DNA of 64,000 bases from Bradyrhizobium tropiciagri. Lineage in GTDB: Bacteria > Pseudomonadota > Alphaproteobacteria > Rhizobiales > Xanthobacteraceae. Under the pieces are notes generated by a model. The model did no database searches, was not told the origin of the DNA, and saw only the letters and a program-made list of their open reading frames with translations. Each line of letters begins with the position of its first letter. Within the stretch, counting starts at the first letter, position 1. The stretch spans positions 1 to 64,000 of the forward strand of contig NZ_LFLZ01000047.1 in NCBI RefSeq assembly GCF_001189845.1, given 5' to 3'. Positions 27,780-36,480 of the stretch are shown in pieces. The translations under genes and the position numbers were made by a program.

Positions 27780-28948
27780 ATGACCGGGAGCGGACTGCCG
27801 CTGGAGGGCGTAAGGGTCGTCGAGATGACCCACATGGTGATGGGCCCGACCTGCGGGATGATCCTGGCGCAACTTGGCGCCGAGGTGATCAAGGTCGAAC
27901 CTCCCACAGGCGACAAGACCCGTTCGCTCGGCGGCATGGGTGTCTCGTTCTTCCCGCTGTTCAACCGCGGCAAGCGCAGCGTCGTGCTCGATCTCGCGAG
28001 GCCCGAGGACCGCGAGACGATGCACCTTCTGCTCGCCAGCGCCGACGTGTTCCTGGAGAATTTTCGCGACGGCCAGCTCGACAAGCAGGGTCTCGGGCCC
28101 GAGGAGCTGCGCGCGAAATATCCGCATCTGATCATCGCCGGCCACAAGGGCTTTCTCTCTGGCCCCTACGATCATCGCCCGGCACTCGACGAGGTCGTGC
28201 AGATGATGTCGGGGCTCGCCGCGATGACCGGCACGCGCGACAAGCCGCAGCGCGTCGGCTCGTCCGCCAACGACATCATGGGTGGCATGTTCGGAGTGAT
28301 CTCGATCCTCGCCGCGCTCTATCAGAAACGCGGTGGCAATCAGAACGGCGCCGACATCCGCATCGGGCTGTTCGAGAACTGCCTGTTCCTGGTCGCCCAG
28401 CATATGGTCGAGTACGAGATGACCGGGCGCAAGCCGCGCTCGATGCCGGAGCGTGAGCACGCCTGGCCGATCTACGACATCTTCGATGCCGCCGGCGGCG
28501 ATCGCATCTTCATCGGCGTCGTCACCGAAGGCACTGGCAGAGTTTTTGCCGCGAATTTGGTCTGACGGAGTTCGCCGACGATCCGACGCTGCGCTCGACC
28601 ACGGATCGCATCATGGCGCGCGACCGGATCATTCCGCGCGTCGCCGAGGTGATCAAGGGCTGGAATGTGGCGGACCTCTCGGCGAGGCTCGACGCGCTCA
28701 ACATCTGCTTCTCGCCGATCAACCGTCCGGAGGATCTGCTGCAGGATCCGCACGTGCTGCGGCCGGGCGGGCTCGTTCACAACGTCAATGCCGACGGCAA
28801 GCCGTTCCGCGTTCCCGCGCTGCCGCTCGAATGGAACGGCCACAATATCGGCGAGGGCCTGAAGGTGCCGGTGCTTGGCGCCGATACCGACGCGGTTCGC
28901 GCCGAGCTCGCACAACAGACAATTTCATCAACCGGAAACGCTGCGTGA
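27780..28948 (+). pseudogene. CaiB/BaiF family CoA-transferase, one-base frameshift
   Basis: Class III CoA-transferase that moves CoA between carboxylic acids. The first 250 codons read well (GVRVVEMTHMVMGPTCGMIL, GAEVIKVEPPTGDKTRS). Frame is lost near 28533: GGCACTGGCAG lacks one base compared with the expected GGCACCTGGCAG. That would restore Gly-Thr-Trp-Gln-Ser-Phe and join to EFGLTEFADDPTLRS in the other frame, ending at 28948. The repaired protein would be about 390 aa, full length. Either a recent lesion or a sequencing error. The lyase gene follows after 7 bp. Confidence 0.85.
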
Positions 28949-28955
28949 GGCTGAC

Positions 28956-29903
28956 ATGACCCGCGTCCACGATATCTATCCCAACGACAGAGTGAGCCTC
29001 CGCGAAGTCGGTCTGCGCGACGGCCTGCAGCTGGTGAAGACATTCCCGTCGACCGCGGCGAAGCAGCGCTGGGTGCGCGATGAATATGCCGCCGGCGTCC
29101 GGCATTTCGAGGTCGGCTCGTTCCTGCCGGCGAAGACCTTCCCGCAATTCGTCGACGTCCGTGACGTCATCGCCACCATCGCCGCGCTCCCCGGCGCGCA
29201 TGGCGTTGCGCTGGCGCTGAACGAGCGCGGCGTCAACGAGGCGCTGGCTTCCGACGTCGCCGAGATTGCCTCGGTGGTGTCGGCGACCGAGGAGCACAGC
29301 CAGGCCAATGCCAACCGCTCGCGCGAATCCGCGATCGAGAACATCAAGCGGCTCTGCGAGCTGCGCGACGCCAGCGCGCACAAGCCGCTGGTCAATGCCG
29401 CGATCTCGATGGGGCTGGGCTGTTCGATCGTCGGCGCGGTCGATCCGAAGGAGGTGCTGCGCCTCACCGAGAAGCTCTACGAGGTCGGCGTCGACATGGT
29501 CGCGATCGCGGATACCGTCGGCTATGCCGGACCGAAACAGGTCGGCGAGCTGACGCGCGGCGCGGTGAAGATCGCAGGCTCCAAGCCGGTCTGCGTGCAT
29601 CTGCACGACACCCGCGGCATGGGCATCGCCAATGCCTCCGCCGCGCTCGATGAAGGCGCCCGCGTGCTCGACGGTTCGCTCGGTGGCCTCGGCGGCTGCC
29701 CGTTCGCGCCGGGCGCGACCGGCAATGTCGTGTTCGAGGACCTCGTCTTCCTCTGCGAGAGCAAGGGATTTCCGACCGGCATCGATCTCGATCGCCTAGT
29801 CGAGGTGCGCGCGATCCTGAAGTCCGAGATGCCCAACGAGCAGCTCTATGGCGGCCTCGCCCGCGCCGGCCTGCCGCGCGGCGCCAAGGCGAAGGCGGCG
29901 TAA
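28956..29903 (+). CDS. Hydroxymethylglutaryl-CoA lyase family protein
   Basis: 315-aa TIM-barrel enzyme of the HMG-CoA lyase group. VSLREVGLRDGLQLVKTFPS carries the metal/catalytic Arg-Asp, VHLHDTRGMGIANA the His-x-His pair, and GGLGGCPFAPGATGN the catalytic Cys loop. It cleaves HMG-CoA or a close 3-hydroxy-3-methyl acyl-CoA to acetyl-CoA or pyruvate plus a ketone body. With the CoA-transferase it forms an activation-cleavage pair for a branched dicarboxylic acid. ATG 28956 is chosen since upstream codons overlap the transferase. Confidence 0.92.
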   Translation: MTRVHDIYPNDRVSLREVGLRDGLQLVKTFPSTAAKQRWVRDEYAAGVRHFEVGSFLPAKTFPQFVDVRDVIATIAALPGAHGVALALNERGVNEALASDVAEIASVVSATEEHSQANANRSRESAIENIKRLCELRDASAHKPLVNAAISMGLGCSIVGAVDPKEVLRLTEKLYEVGVDMVAIADTVGYAGPKQVGELTRGAVKIAGSKPVCVHLHDTRGMGIANASAALDEGARVLDGSLGGLGGCPFAPGATGNVVFEDLVFLCESKGFPTGIDLDRLVEVRAILKSEMPNEQLYGGLARAGLPRGAKAKAA

Positions 29904-29925
29904 CGTGGCATCGGCAACGTTCTGA

Positions 29926-31524
29926 TCAGTCGCGCATGCGGTGGCTCGAGCTGAAATCCTCGACATCGGGCCGCACCGGGGCCGTTTCGCGGTAGGGCGG
30001 CACGATCAGCATCACGACCCGCCGTGTCCGGCCGGGCCTGCCCAGCAGCGTCGCCTGGGCGTCAAACTCGGAGCGAAAGACGTCCGTCGCGCGCAACGTC
30101 GTGCGCGCCATCCAGTTCAGGCAATCCCGCTGGTCGGCGAAGCATAATCCCGCCCAGCCGCGATCGAGCGTGGTCTTGCGCGGCAGGCCCCAGGTGTACT
30201 GATAGGCAAACGGCCGGGCATAGGACGGATGATCCGGACTATAGAAGGCGGCAGCGAAGGCGAGCGCATCGTCGCCGCTGACGGCCGCCAGCGGCGTCCC
30301 GGCTGCGTCGTGCCATCGTGCGGTGAGCTCGGTCGCAACTGCATGATAGAAGCCGCGGCCTTCCTCATAGCCGTAGGCGTAGCGATAGAGTGCGTGGATC
30401 GGAGCGCCGGCGGCAACCGCGAGAATGGCGATACCCGCCACCATGACGGTCAGGTTGACCGCATAGAAGCGCTCGATCGGGTAGCTCGTTCCGCACACGA
30501 TCAGCACGATGAACAGGAAGAGGCCCTGCACCGCCCAGAGCGAGGGCAGGTCGGTGCCGATCGCGAGCGACACGATCACCGGAAACAGGATGGTGCCGAT
30601 GGCGACCAGCCGCAGCAGGCGGAGCCCCGGGTTCATTGCGCGGAAATCCGCAGGCAGCCGCGCCAGCCGCCGGCCGGCAATGAACACCCAGGTCACCGCC
30701 GCGACCGAGAGGGCAGCGATCAAGCCCATGATGAAGTAGGAGACTTCCCACAGCGCGGCGACATGATCGGCACCGGCATGTGCGAGCGCGTAGTCGAACG
30801 TCGTTGCCCCCGTCGTGGCGAGCCAATGCAGATGCGGGCCGAGCACGAGCATGCCGGTCAGCGCCGAGATCCAGGGGGAGGCCGACTGCAGATAGCGGCG
30901 GCGATCGGGATGCAGCACGGCCGCGAAAACGAAGCTTGCGACCAGGAAGATCGAATAATATTTGCCGAGCATCGCGAGTGCGCAGGCCGCGCCTGCCGCG
31001 ATCGCCCAGCCGAGTTGCCGCGGCGCTTCGAACGCCCGCAGGAAGCAATAGGTCGCCAGCGGCCAGGATGCCAGCAGCACTGCGTTCGCGTTGAACCGCT
31101 GGGCGTGGAATTGATAGGCCGGCAGCAGCATCGCCAGCAGCAGGACGATCGCGCGCTTCTCGCCGCGGACAAAGCGGCGCGAGATCAGGTCGACTGCCCA
31201 CAGCGCCACGGCCGCGTTGACCATCGCCATCAGCTGCAGCGACCAATCGCTCAGCGGAAACACCGCGGTCCATCCCCGGGTGATCCAGCCCATCAGCGGC
31301 GGATGCTTGGGGTATCCCCATGCGAGGTGGCGGCCGAGCGTCCAGGTCTCGAGCACGTCGGGATGCAGGCCGGCGCCGAGATAGGCGACGATGAGATACG
31401 CGGTCCAGATCGCGACGAAGAGGACGAGAAGCAGCGGGATCGACCACCCGGTCTCGATTCCCTCGAGCCAGCTGTTGAATGGACGGCGCCAGCGTGCCGG
31501 GTCCTTCTCCGACGCGGCGGCCAT
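29926..31524 (-). CDS. Glycosyltransferase family 39 (ArnT/PMT-like) membrane protein
   Basis: 532-aa membrane glycosyltransferase with about 11-12 helices and a C-terminal periplasmic domain. HPDVLETWTLGRHLAWGYPK holds the acidic residue after helix 1, and KHPPLMGWITRGW follows, as in GT-C enzymes using polyprenyl-phosphate sugars. Acceptor unknown. ATG 31524 is chosen; an in-frame TTG at 31575 would add 17 residues. Convergent with the lyase gene. Confidence 0.82.
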   Translation of the reverse strand: MAAASEKDPARWRRPFNSWLEGIETGWSIPLLLVLFVAIWTAYLIVAYLGAGLHPDVLETWTLGRHLAWGYPKHPPLMGWITRGWTAVFPLSDWSLQLMAMVNAAVALWAVDLISRRFVRGEKRAIVLLLAMLLPAYQFHAQRFNANAVLLASWPLATYCFLRAFEAPRQLGWAIAAGAACALAMLGKYYSIFLVASFVFAAVLHPDRRRYLQSASPWISALTGMLVLGPHLHWLATTGATTFDYALAHAGADHVAALWEVSYFIMGLIAALSVAAVTWVFIAGRRLARLPADFRAMNPGLRLLRLVAIGTILFPVIVSLAIGTDLPSLWAVQGLFLFIVLIVCGTSYPIERFYAVNLTVMVAGIAILAVAAGAPIHALYRYAYGYEEGRGFYHAVATELTARWHDAAGTPLAAVSGDDALAFAAAFYSPDHPSYARPFAYQYTWGLPRKTTLDRGWAGLCFADQRDCLNWMARTTLRATDVFRSEFDAQATLLGRPGRTRRVVMLIVPPYRETAPVRPDVEDFSSSHRMRD

Positions 31525-31711
31525 CGCCGAGAAATCGATCAACCAAAACACCGTAAAACTACCGAATGAAAGCAAGCTTGAAGCGTGCGCACCCTAGTGA
31601 TGCAGCAGCCAGAACTCAACGACGAAGCCGGACGACGAGACCGATTCCAGATCATGGTTGACGAGGCCGTCCGCGGTGCGCGCGATATCCGGCGTCCGAC
31701 ATCGGCGGCCG

Positions 31712-32593
31712 TTATCCCGGCGTGGGCTCCGTGCTGATCACTTCCGCAGCCGGAAGCGCCGTCTCTTCGTCAATCGCTTCAGGAACAAGCGGCGGCGACT
31801 TGCGCTCTGGAAACACACTGAATTCGCCGGCTACCTCCTGGAGCGGCTTCTGCTTGTCGGCCCAGTGCAGGGCCGTGTAGTCGAAACCGTGCACGATGGT
31901 GGGTTTGACGACTTCGAAATAGGGCGAGATGTCGAAGTCGCGCGGCATGTAGAGCGAGGAATCGCGGATATGCAGGATCTCGCGGCGTGCCTTGCGGCTG
32001 GCGGCGCGGGTGATCTTGGGCAGGATCGGATAGCGCACGGCGTCGAACGCCTGCGCGATCAGCGCCGAGCAGATGATCTTGGTCGGATCGCCGGAGCCGA
32101 ATGCGATCATGCGGCGGCGCCAGCGCTGCGGGATCGGCAGGGGAAACAGATAGCGCGCGAGATCGACGATGTTCTTGGTGTCGTAGCCGAAGCCGATGCG
32201 GTTGATGGCGTAGCGGCACACCGTGGTGCGATCCTCGAACGACAGTCCGACCGGACGGCAGAGGCGGGTGTGATAGGACAGGTATTTCGACAGCGGCGCG
32301 GAGGTCACGCCTTCGCCGATGTTGGCCTCGATCAGCACATGCTGCTCGCCGTCGGGCTCGAACGCGCCGTCGATCGGTCCGACAAACAGCGCGGCATGCG
32401 ACCAGGTCGATTGCGTGAGGTACTTGATGATGCCGGAAATGCGGTTGTTGCCTTCGACCAGCAGCACATCGCCGGGCTGCATGATGCCCCGCAGATGGTC
32501 CGGGTCGCTCGGCGTGAACGGCTCGTAACCGGGGACTTCCTTCGACAGGTACCCCGCGATCCATTTACCGACGGTATCGAGCATTACGCCCAT
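31712..32593 (-). CDS. YiiX/YebB-like permuted NlpC/P60 cysteine hydrolase
   Basis: 293-aa protein with the circularly permuted papain-like order: His first (STWSHAALFVGPIDG) and Cys later (TKIICSALIAQAFDAV). The opening PGDVLLVEGNNRISGIIKYL is typical of the YiiX group. Members act on amide bonds or lipids; the substrate is unknown. No signal peptide, so cytoplasmic or membrane-associated. GGGGGGAA lies upstream of ATG 32593. Confidence 0.83.
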   Translation of the reverse strand: MGVMLDTVGKWIAGYLSKEVPGYEPFTPSDPDHLRGIMQPGDVLLVEGNNRISGIIKYLTQSTWSHAALFVGPIDGAFEPDGEQHVLIEANIGEGVTSAPLSKYLSYHTRLCRPVGLSFEDRTTVCRYAINRIGFGYDTKNIVDLARYLFPLPIPQRWRRRMIAFGSGDPTKIICSALIAQAFDAVRYPILPKITRAASRKARREILHIRDSSLYMPRDFDISPYFEVVKPTIVHGFDYTALHWADKQKPLQEVAGEFSVFPERKSPPLVPEAIDEETALPAAEVISTEPTPG

Positions 32594-32791
32594 GGATTCC
32601 CCCCAGCGGTTCTACGACCGCTTGTGTTCACTTAATCATGGTCGCAAGCCGTTGCAATTTAGTTCATGCCATCAGCGGATCAATCATGATTGATTTACCA
32701 TGAGTGTTGCTGCGGTCGGTGAGATGCGGCACAGTTCGCGAAGCGTTCCCATTCTCTGCAAGTCCCCGGAAACCATGCCAGAAGCTATGTC

Positions 32792-34201
32792 ATGACAGTG
32801 AGCCGCCGCGATTTTCTGTCGGCGTCGGCTGCTCTCGCGCTGGCGCCAGTATTTGGCGGCCGGGCGGTTGCCGCGCCGCCGCCGCGCGAGGCCGACATCG
32901 CCGTGATCGGCGCGGGGGCCGCAGGCATTGCCGCGGCGCGACGGATCGCGGCCGCGAACCGCAAGGTGATCGTGGTGGAGGCGTCCGGCCAAATCGGCGG
33001 CCGCTGCCAGACCGATGCATCGAGCTTCGACGTGCCGTTCGACCGCGGCGCGCGCTGGATGCACAATCCCGAAACCAATCCGATGATCCGCCTGGCGCGC
33101 TCGGCAGGGCTCGACATCGTGACGGCGCCCGCGGGCCAGAAGATCCGCATCGGCCGGCGCTACGCCCGTCCCGGCGAGACCGAGGAATTCCTGGCCGCGC
33201 TGGTGCGCGCCAATCGCGCCATCGACGACGCCTCACGCAAGGCCGATATCGCCGGCGCCGCGGCAATGCCGAAGGATCTCGGCGATTGGGCCGGCACCGC
33301 GGAATTCCTGCTCGGCGCCAATTTCAGCGGCAAGGATCTGAAGGATCTCTCCGCCGTCGACAAGGTGCGCGCGCAGGATCGCAACACCGCGATCGCGTGC
33401 CGGCAAGGGCTCGGCGCGCTGATCGCAAAACTCGGCGAGGGGCTGCCGCTCGTGCTGTCGACGCCGGCGCAACGTATCTCGTGGAGCAATCGCGACGTGA
33501 TGGTCGAGACGGCATCCGGCAAGATCACCGCGCGCGCCGCCATCGTCACGGTGTCGAGCAACGTGCTCGCGAGTGGCAATATCAAGTTCGCGCCCGAGCT
33601 TCCGAAGCGCGCGCTCGATGCCGCCGCCAAGCTGAACCTCGGCAGCTATGATCGCATCGCGCTGCAGATCCCCGGCAATCCGCTCGGGCTGTCGCGCGAC
33701 GACGTCATCATCGAGCAGAGCAATTCGACCAAGACCGCGCTGCTCTACGGCAATATCGCAGGCTCCTCGCTGTGCACGATCGACGTCGCCGGCTCGTTCG
33801 GCCGCGATCTGTCCGCGCAGGGCGAGAAGGCGATGGCTGCGTTTGCGGTGGAATGGCTGACGAAGCTCTATGGCAGCGAGGTCGGCGCCGCCGTCAAGAA
33901 GACCAGCGCGACGCGCTGGAACGCGCAGCCCTTCATTCAAGGGGCGATGTCGGCCGCAGCACCCGGCGCGCAATTCTCGCGCCGGATCCTGACCGAGCCG
34001 ATCGGCGCGATGTACCTCGCCGGCGAGGCCACGCATGAGACGCTGTGGGGCACGGTCGACGGCGCCTGGGAGAGCGGCGAGCGCGCTGCGGACGCCGCGT
34101 TGCGCAGGATCGGAGGGGCCAAGGATGCGACGCCGGAGCCCGCCGCGCCCGGCGCAAAACACAAGCGCCGCGCGCCGCGATCGGCCGGGCCGATGAATTG
34201 A
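32792..34201 (+). CDS. Tat-exported flavin monoamine oxidase family protein
   Basis: 469-aa FAD amine oxidase. Tat signal SRRDFLSASAALALAP at 4-19, FAD-binding VIGAGAAGIAAARRIAAANR, GG motif IGGRCQTDASSFDVPFDRGA, and the C-terminal FAD signature (MYLAGEATHETLWGTVDGAW). It probably oxidises an amine in the periplasm, but the substrate is not identifiable. A Lys/Arg-rich tail (KHKRRAPRSAG) follows the domain. Confidence 0.88.
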   Translation: MTVSRRDFLSASAALALAPVFGGRAVAAPPPREADIAVIGAGAAGIAAARRIAAANRKVIVVEASGQIGGRCQTDASSFDVPFDRGARWMHNPETNPMIRLARSAGLDIVTAPAGQKIRIGRRYARPGETEEFLAALVRANRAIDDASRKADIAGAAAMPKDLGDWAGTAEFLLGANFSGKDLKDLSAVDKVRAQDRNTAIACRQGLGALIAKLGEGLPLVLSTPAQRISWSNRDVMVETASGKITARAAIVTVSSNVLASGNIKFAPELPKRALDAAAKLNLGSYDRIALQIPGNPLGLSRDDVIIEQSNSTKTALLYGNIAGSSLCTIDVAGSFGRDLSAQGEKAMAAFAVEWLTKLYGSEVGAAVKKTSATRWNAQPFIQGAMSAAAPGAQFSRRILTEPIGAMYLAGEATHETLWGTVDGAWESGERAADAALRRIGGAKDATPEPAAPGAKHKRRAPRSAGPMN

Positions 34202-34273
34202 TCGCGCGGTGAGATTTCGGCATCGCAGGCCGCGCTGGAATTGGTTCTCGATTCAATATGTCAAACACGCGGC

Positions 34274-34375
34274 GTCATCACCCGCGCATGCGGGTGATCC
34301 AGTATTCCAGAGACAGTAATGCTTGAGCCGAGAGGCCGCGGCGTACTGGATCGCCCGGTCGAGCCGGGCGATGAC
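34274..34375. repeat. GTCATCACCCGC intergenic inverted repeat
   Basis: Ends GTCATCACCCGC with TGATCCAGTA and TACTGGATCGCCCGG with GGGCGATGAC are inverted and each arm holds a small hairpin (ACCCGCGCATGCGGGT, CGCCCGGTCGAGCCGGGCG). It lies between the convergent amine oxidase and MBL genes. Confidence 0.75.
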
Positions 34376-34465
34376 AGCTGTGGGTGGTGACGCTACTTCG
34401 CATTCCCGCGACATGATTTGTCAGGGCCTTGCCGCGAGTTCCGCGCCGGGGAATGACGCGCCTTC

Positions 34466-35410
34466 TCACACCGGCAGCTTCAACTCCATCAGATCCTTCG
34501 CCACCACGATCCGGCCCTTGAAATTCGTCTTCACATCCCGGGTCCAGTCGTCGTCGGTGACTTGAGGATCATCGCCCGGGACGAAGTGGCTGAGCACCAG
34601 CGTCTTGACGCCGGCGGCGGCGGCGATGCGGCCGACGTCTTCGGTCGAGGTGTGGCTGTCGAGCAGATGCTTCTTCAGCGTCGCGCCGTTCTTGGTCTTC
34701 GCCACCAGGCGATCGACCGCGGGAATGTAGAGGCATTCGTGCACCAGCACGTCGGCGCCCCTGGCGAACTCGGCGAGCTTCGGATTGTAGGCGGTGTCGC
34801 TGGAGAACACGATGACACCGTCCGGCGTCTCGAACTTGTACGCGAAGTTGTCGACGATGGGCGGGTGCGGCGTGCGGAACGCGGTGACGGTGACATCTGA
34901 TGTCTTCAGCACCACGCCGTCGTCGGTGATGTCTTTCGCGATCAAGAGCTTTCGCGGATCGGGCCGGCCTTCATCCTCGATCCGGGTCTCGACGTCGAAC
35001 TTGTTCAGCTCCCAATACTCCTTCGTCATCGCCTCGATGCCCTTGGGGCCGAACGAATGGATCGGCGTCGAGAGGCCCGCCGCCCAGGCGTTGTAGAACA
35101 GATTGCCGTACTCCAGATTGTGATCGGAATGGTGATGGCTGATGAAGATGTACTTCACCGACGGAATCGGCACGCCGGCGCTGACCAGCTGGCGGCTGAC
35201 GCCCATGCCGCAATCAATGACAAAGGGCGTGTCGTTGACGACGAGAAGATTAGCGGGGTTGGAGGCGCCGATGCCGACGCGCGGGCCGCCCTTGGTGCCG
35301 AGGAGCACGATCCGGGTGCGCGGTTTTGCATTTTGCGCGCGCACGCCGGGCGCCGCGAGCATGGCGGCGCTGCCGAGCGCCAGTTTCAATGTGGTGCGGC
35401 GACCGATCAT
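34466..35410 (-). CDS. Exported MBL-fold metallo-hydrolase
   Basis: 314-aa metallo-beta-lactamase-fold enzyme. The motif SHHHSDHN (about 91-98) binds two metals, and later ligands appear in FSSDTAYNP and LVLSHFVPGD. The pattern resembles the RNase Z/arylsulfatase-like branch. The N-terminus GRRTTLKLALGSAAMLAAPG looks like a Tat signal ending at GVRA-Q. Substrate unknown. The TauE-like gene lies next on the minus strand, just upstream of it. Confidence 0.87.
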   Translation of the reverse strand: MIGRRTTLKLALGSAAMLAAPGVRAQNAKPRTRIVLLGTKGGPRVGIGASNPANLLVVNDTPFVIDCGMGVSRQLVSAGVPIPSVKYIFISHHHSDHNLEYGNLFYNAWAAGLSTPIHSFGPKGIEAMTKEYWELNKFDVETRIEDEGRPDPRKLLIAKDITDDGVVLKTSDVTVTAFRTPHPPIVDNFAYKFETPDGVIVFSSDTAYNPKLAEFARGADVLVHECLYIPAVDRLVAKTKNGATLKKHLLDSHTSTEDVGRIAAAAGVKTLVLSHFVPGDDPQVTDDDWTRDVKTNFKGRIVVAKDLMELKLPV

Positions 35411-35449
35411 GGTGTTCCTCCCGCGGTCTTCTTCTGAGCTCTGCCGAGC

Positions 35450-36226
35450 CTACCCGCCGCGCAAAATGCCATCAAGCGCCGGCAGGCCGACGATGACGGC
35501 CGCCGCAATCAGCGCGTAGCAGATCGCGCGAAACACCTGCTCGCTGGCCTTCCCGAACAGCGAGGCGCCGAACCAGACGCCGATGCCGTAGATCGGACCT
35601 ACGATCAGCGAGAACTTGGCCGATTCGATCGTGATCAGTCCGGTGAACCAGTAGCTGACCAGCGAGAAAAAATCCGAGGCGCCGAAGAACAGCACGATGT
35701 TGGCGCGTGAGATCACCGACGAGATCGGGCGTCCGAGCCAATAGGCGACGATCGGCGGGCCGCCGGTCTGCGCGAGGCCGCTGCAGAAGCCGGAGAGGCC
35801 GCCGACGCCGATCGAGAGCGCGGCGTGATCCTTGCCGTGGTAGCGCCAGCCCGACAGCAGCAATGCAAGCAGCGCTGCGACGAAGCAGGAGATGATCCAG
35901 CGCGTGGTCACGGGCTCGAGCACGGTGAGGAAATAGGTGCCGATGGGAACGCCGACCAGCGCGCCGGCCACCATCACGGCGGTGGCCTTGCGGTCGGCAT
36001 GCGTCCAGGCATTCGGCAGCAGCGGCGTCGCGGCAATGAAGTCGATGATGAGCAGCAGCGCGGCCACCAGCCGCGGCGCCGCGACGCTGCTCGCCAGCGG
36101 CATGAAGATCAGCGCCGAGCCGAAGCCCGAAAAGCCGCGCGCCGTGCCCGACACGAACGCAATCGCGCAGATCGCCAGCGCGATGCTGGTCGAGATGTCG
36201 GACGGGATGAGGCTGAGGGAGGTCAT
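35450..36226 (-). CDS. TauE/SafE family permease
   Basis: 258-aa membrane protein with eight or so helices; GFSGFGSALIFMPLASSVAA in the first half and FCSGLAQTGGPPIVAYWLGR in the second are the two repeated TauE/SafE motifs. The family exports sulfite or organosulfur anions. Starts at 36271 (ATG) and 36283 (TTG) are also open; 36226 gives the usual length. It is upstream of the MBL gene by 39 bp and probably co-transcribed. Confidence 0.87.
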   Translation of the reverse strand: MTSLSLIPSDISTSIALAICAIAFVSGTARGFSGFGSALIFMPLASSVAAPRLVAALLLIIDFIAATPLLPNAWTHADRKATAVMVAGALVGVPIGTYFLTVLEPVTTRWIISCFVAALLALLLSGWRYHGKDHAALSIGVGGLSGFCSGLAQTGGPPIVAYWLGRPISSVISRANIVLFFGASDFFSLVSYWFTGLITIESAKFSLIVGPIYGIGVWFGASLFGKASEQVFRAICYALIAAAVIVGLPALDGILRGG

Positions 36227-36301
36227 GGGAGGGAAACGCAGTTCAACCAGCTGGCCGGCAAGTGGGCTCATGCCTTGAGACAAAGTGCCCGCAACTCAGA
36301 C

Positions 36302-36407
36302 CCGTCATCCTGAGGTGCGAGCGGAGCGAGCCTCGAAGGATGAATCGGCCACAGTCGGGCCGTCGACCCTTCGAGACGGCCGCTACGCGGCCTCCTCAGG
36401 GTGACGG
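36302..36407. repeat. CCGTCATCCTGAGG family repeat, copy 2
   Basis: Same inverted ends as 15573-15675 (CCGTCATCCTGAGG ... CCTCAGGGTGACGG) with the inner CTCGAAGGAT / ACCCTTCGAG dyad. It sits between the TauE-like gene and the end of pheT. Confidence 0.8.
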
Positions 36408-36480
36408 TGACGGGTTCTCCTCCCCCGCGTGCGGGAGAGAGCTGCGTATCACTCGCGTCCCCATCGCGCCCGCGCCAACA

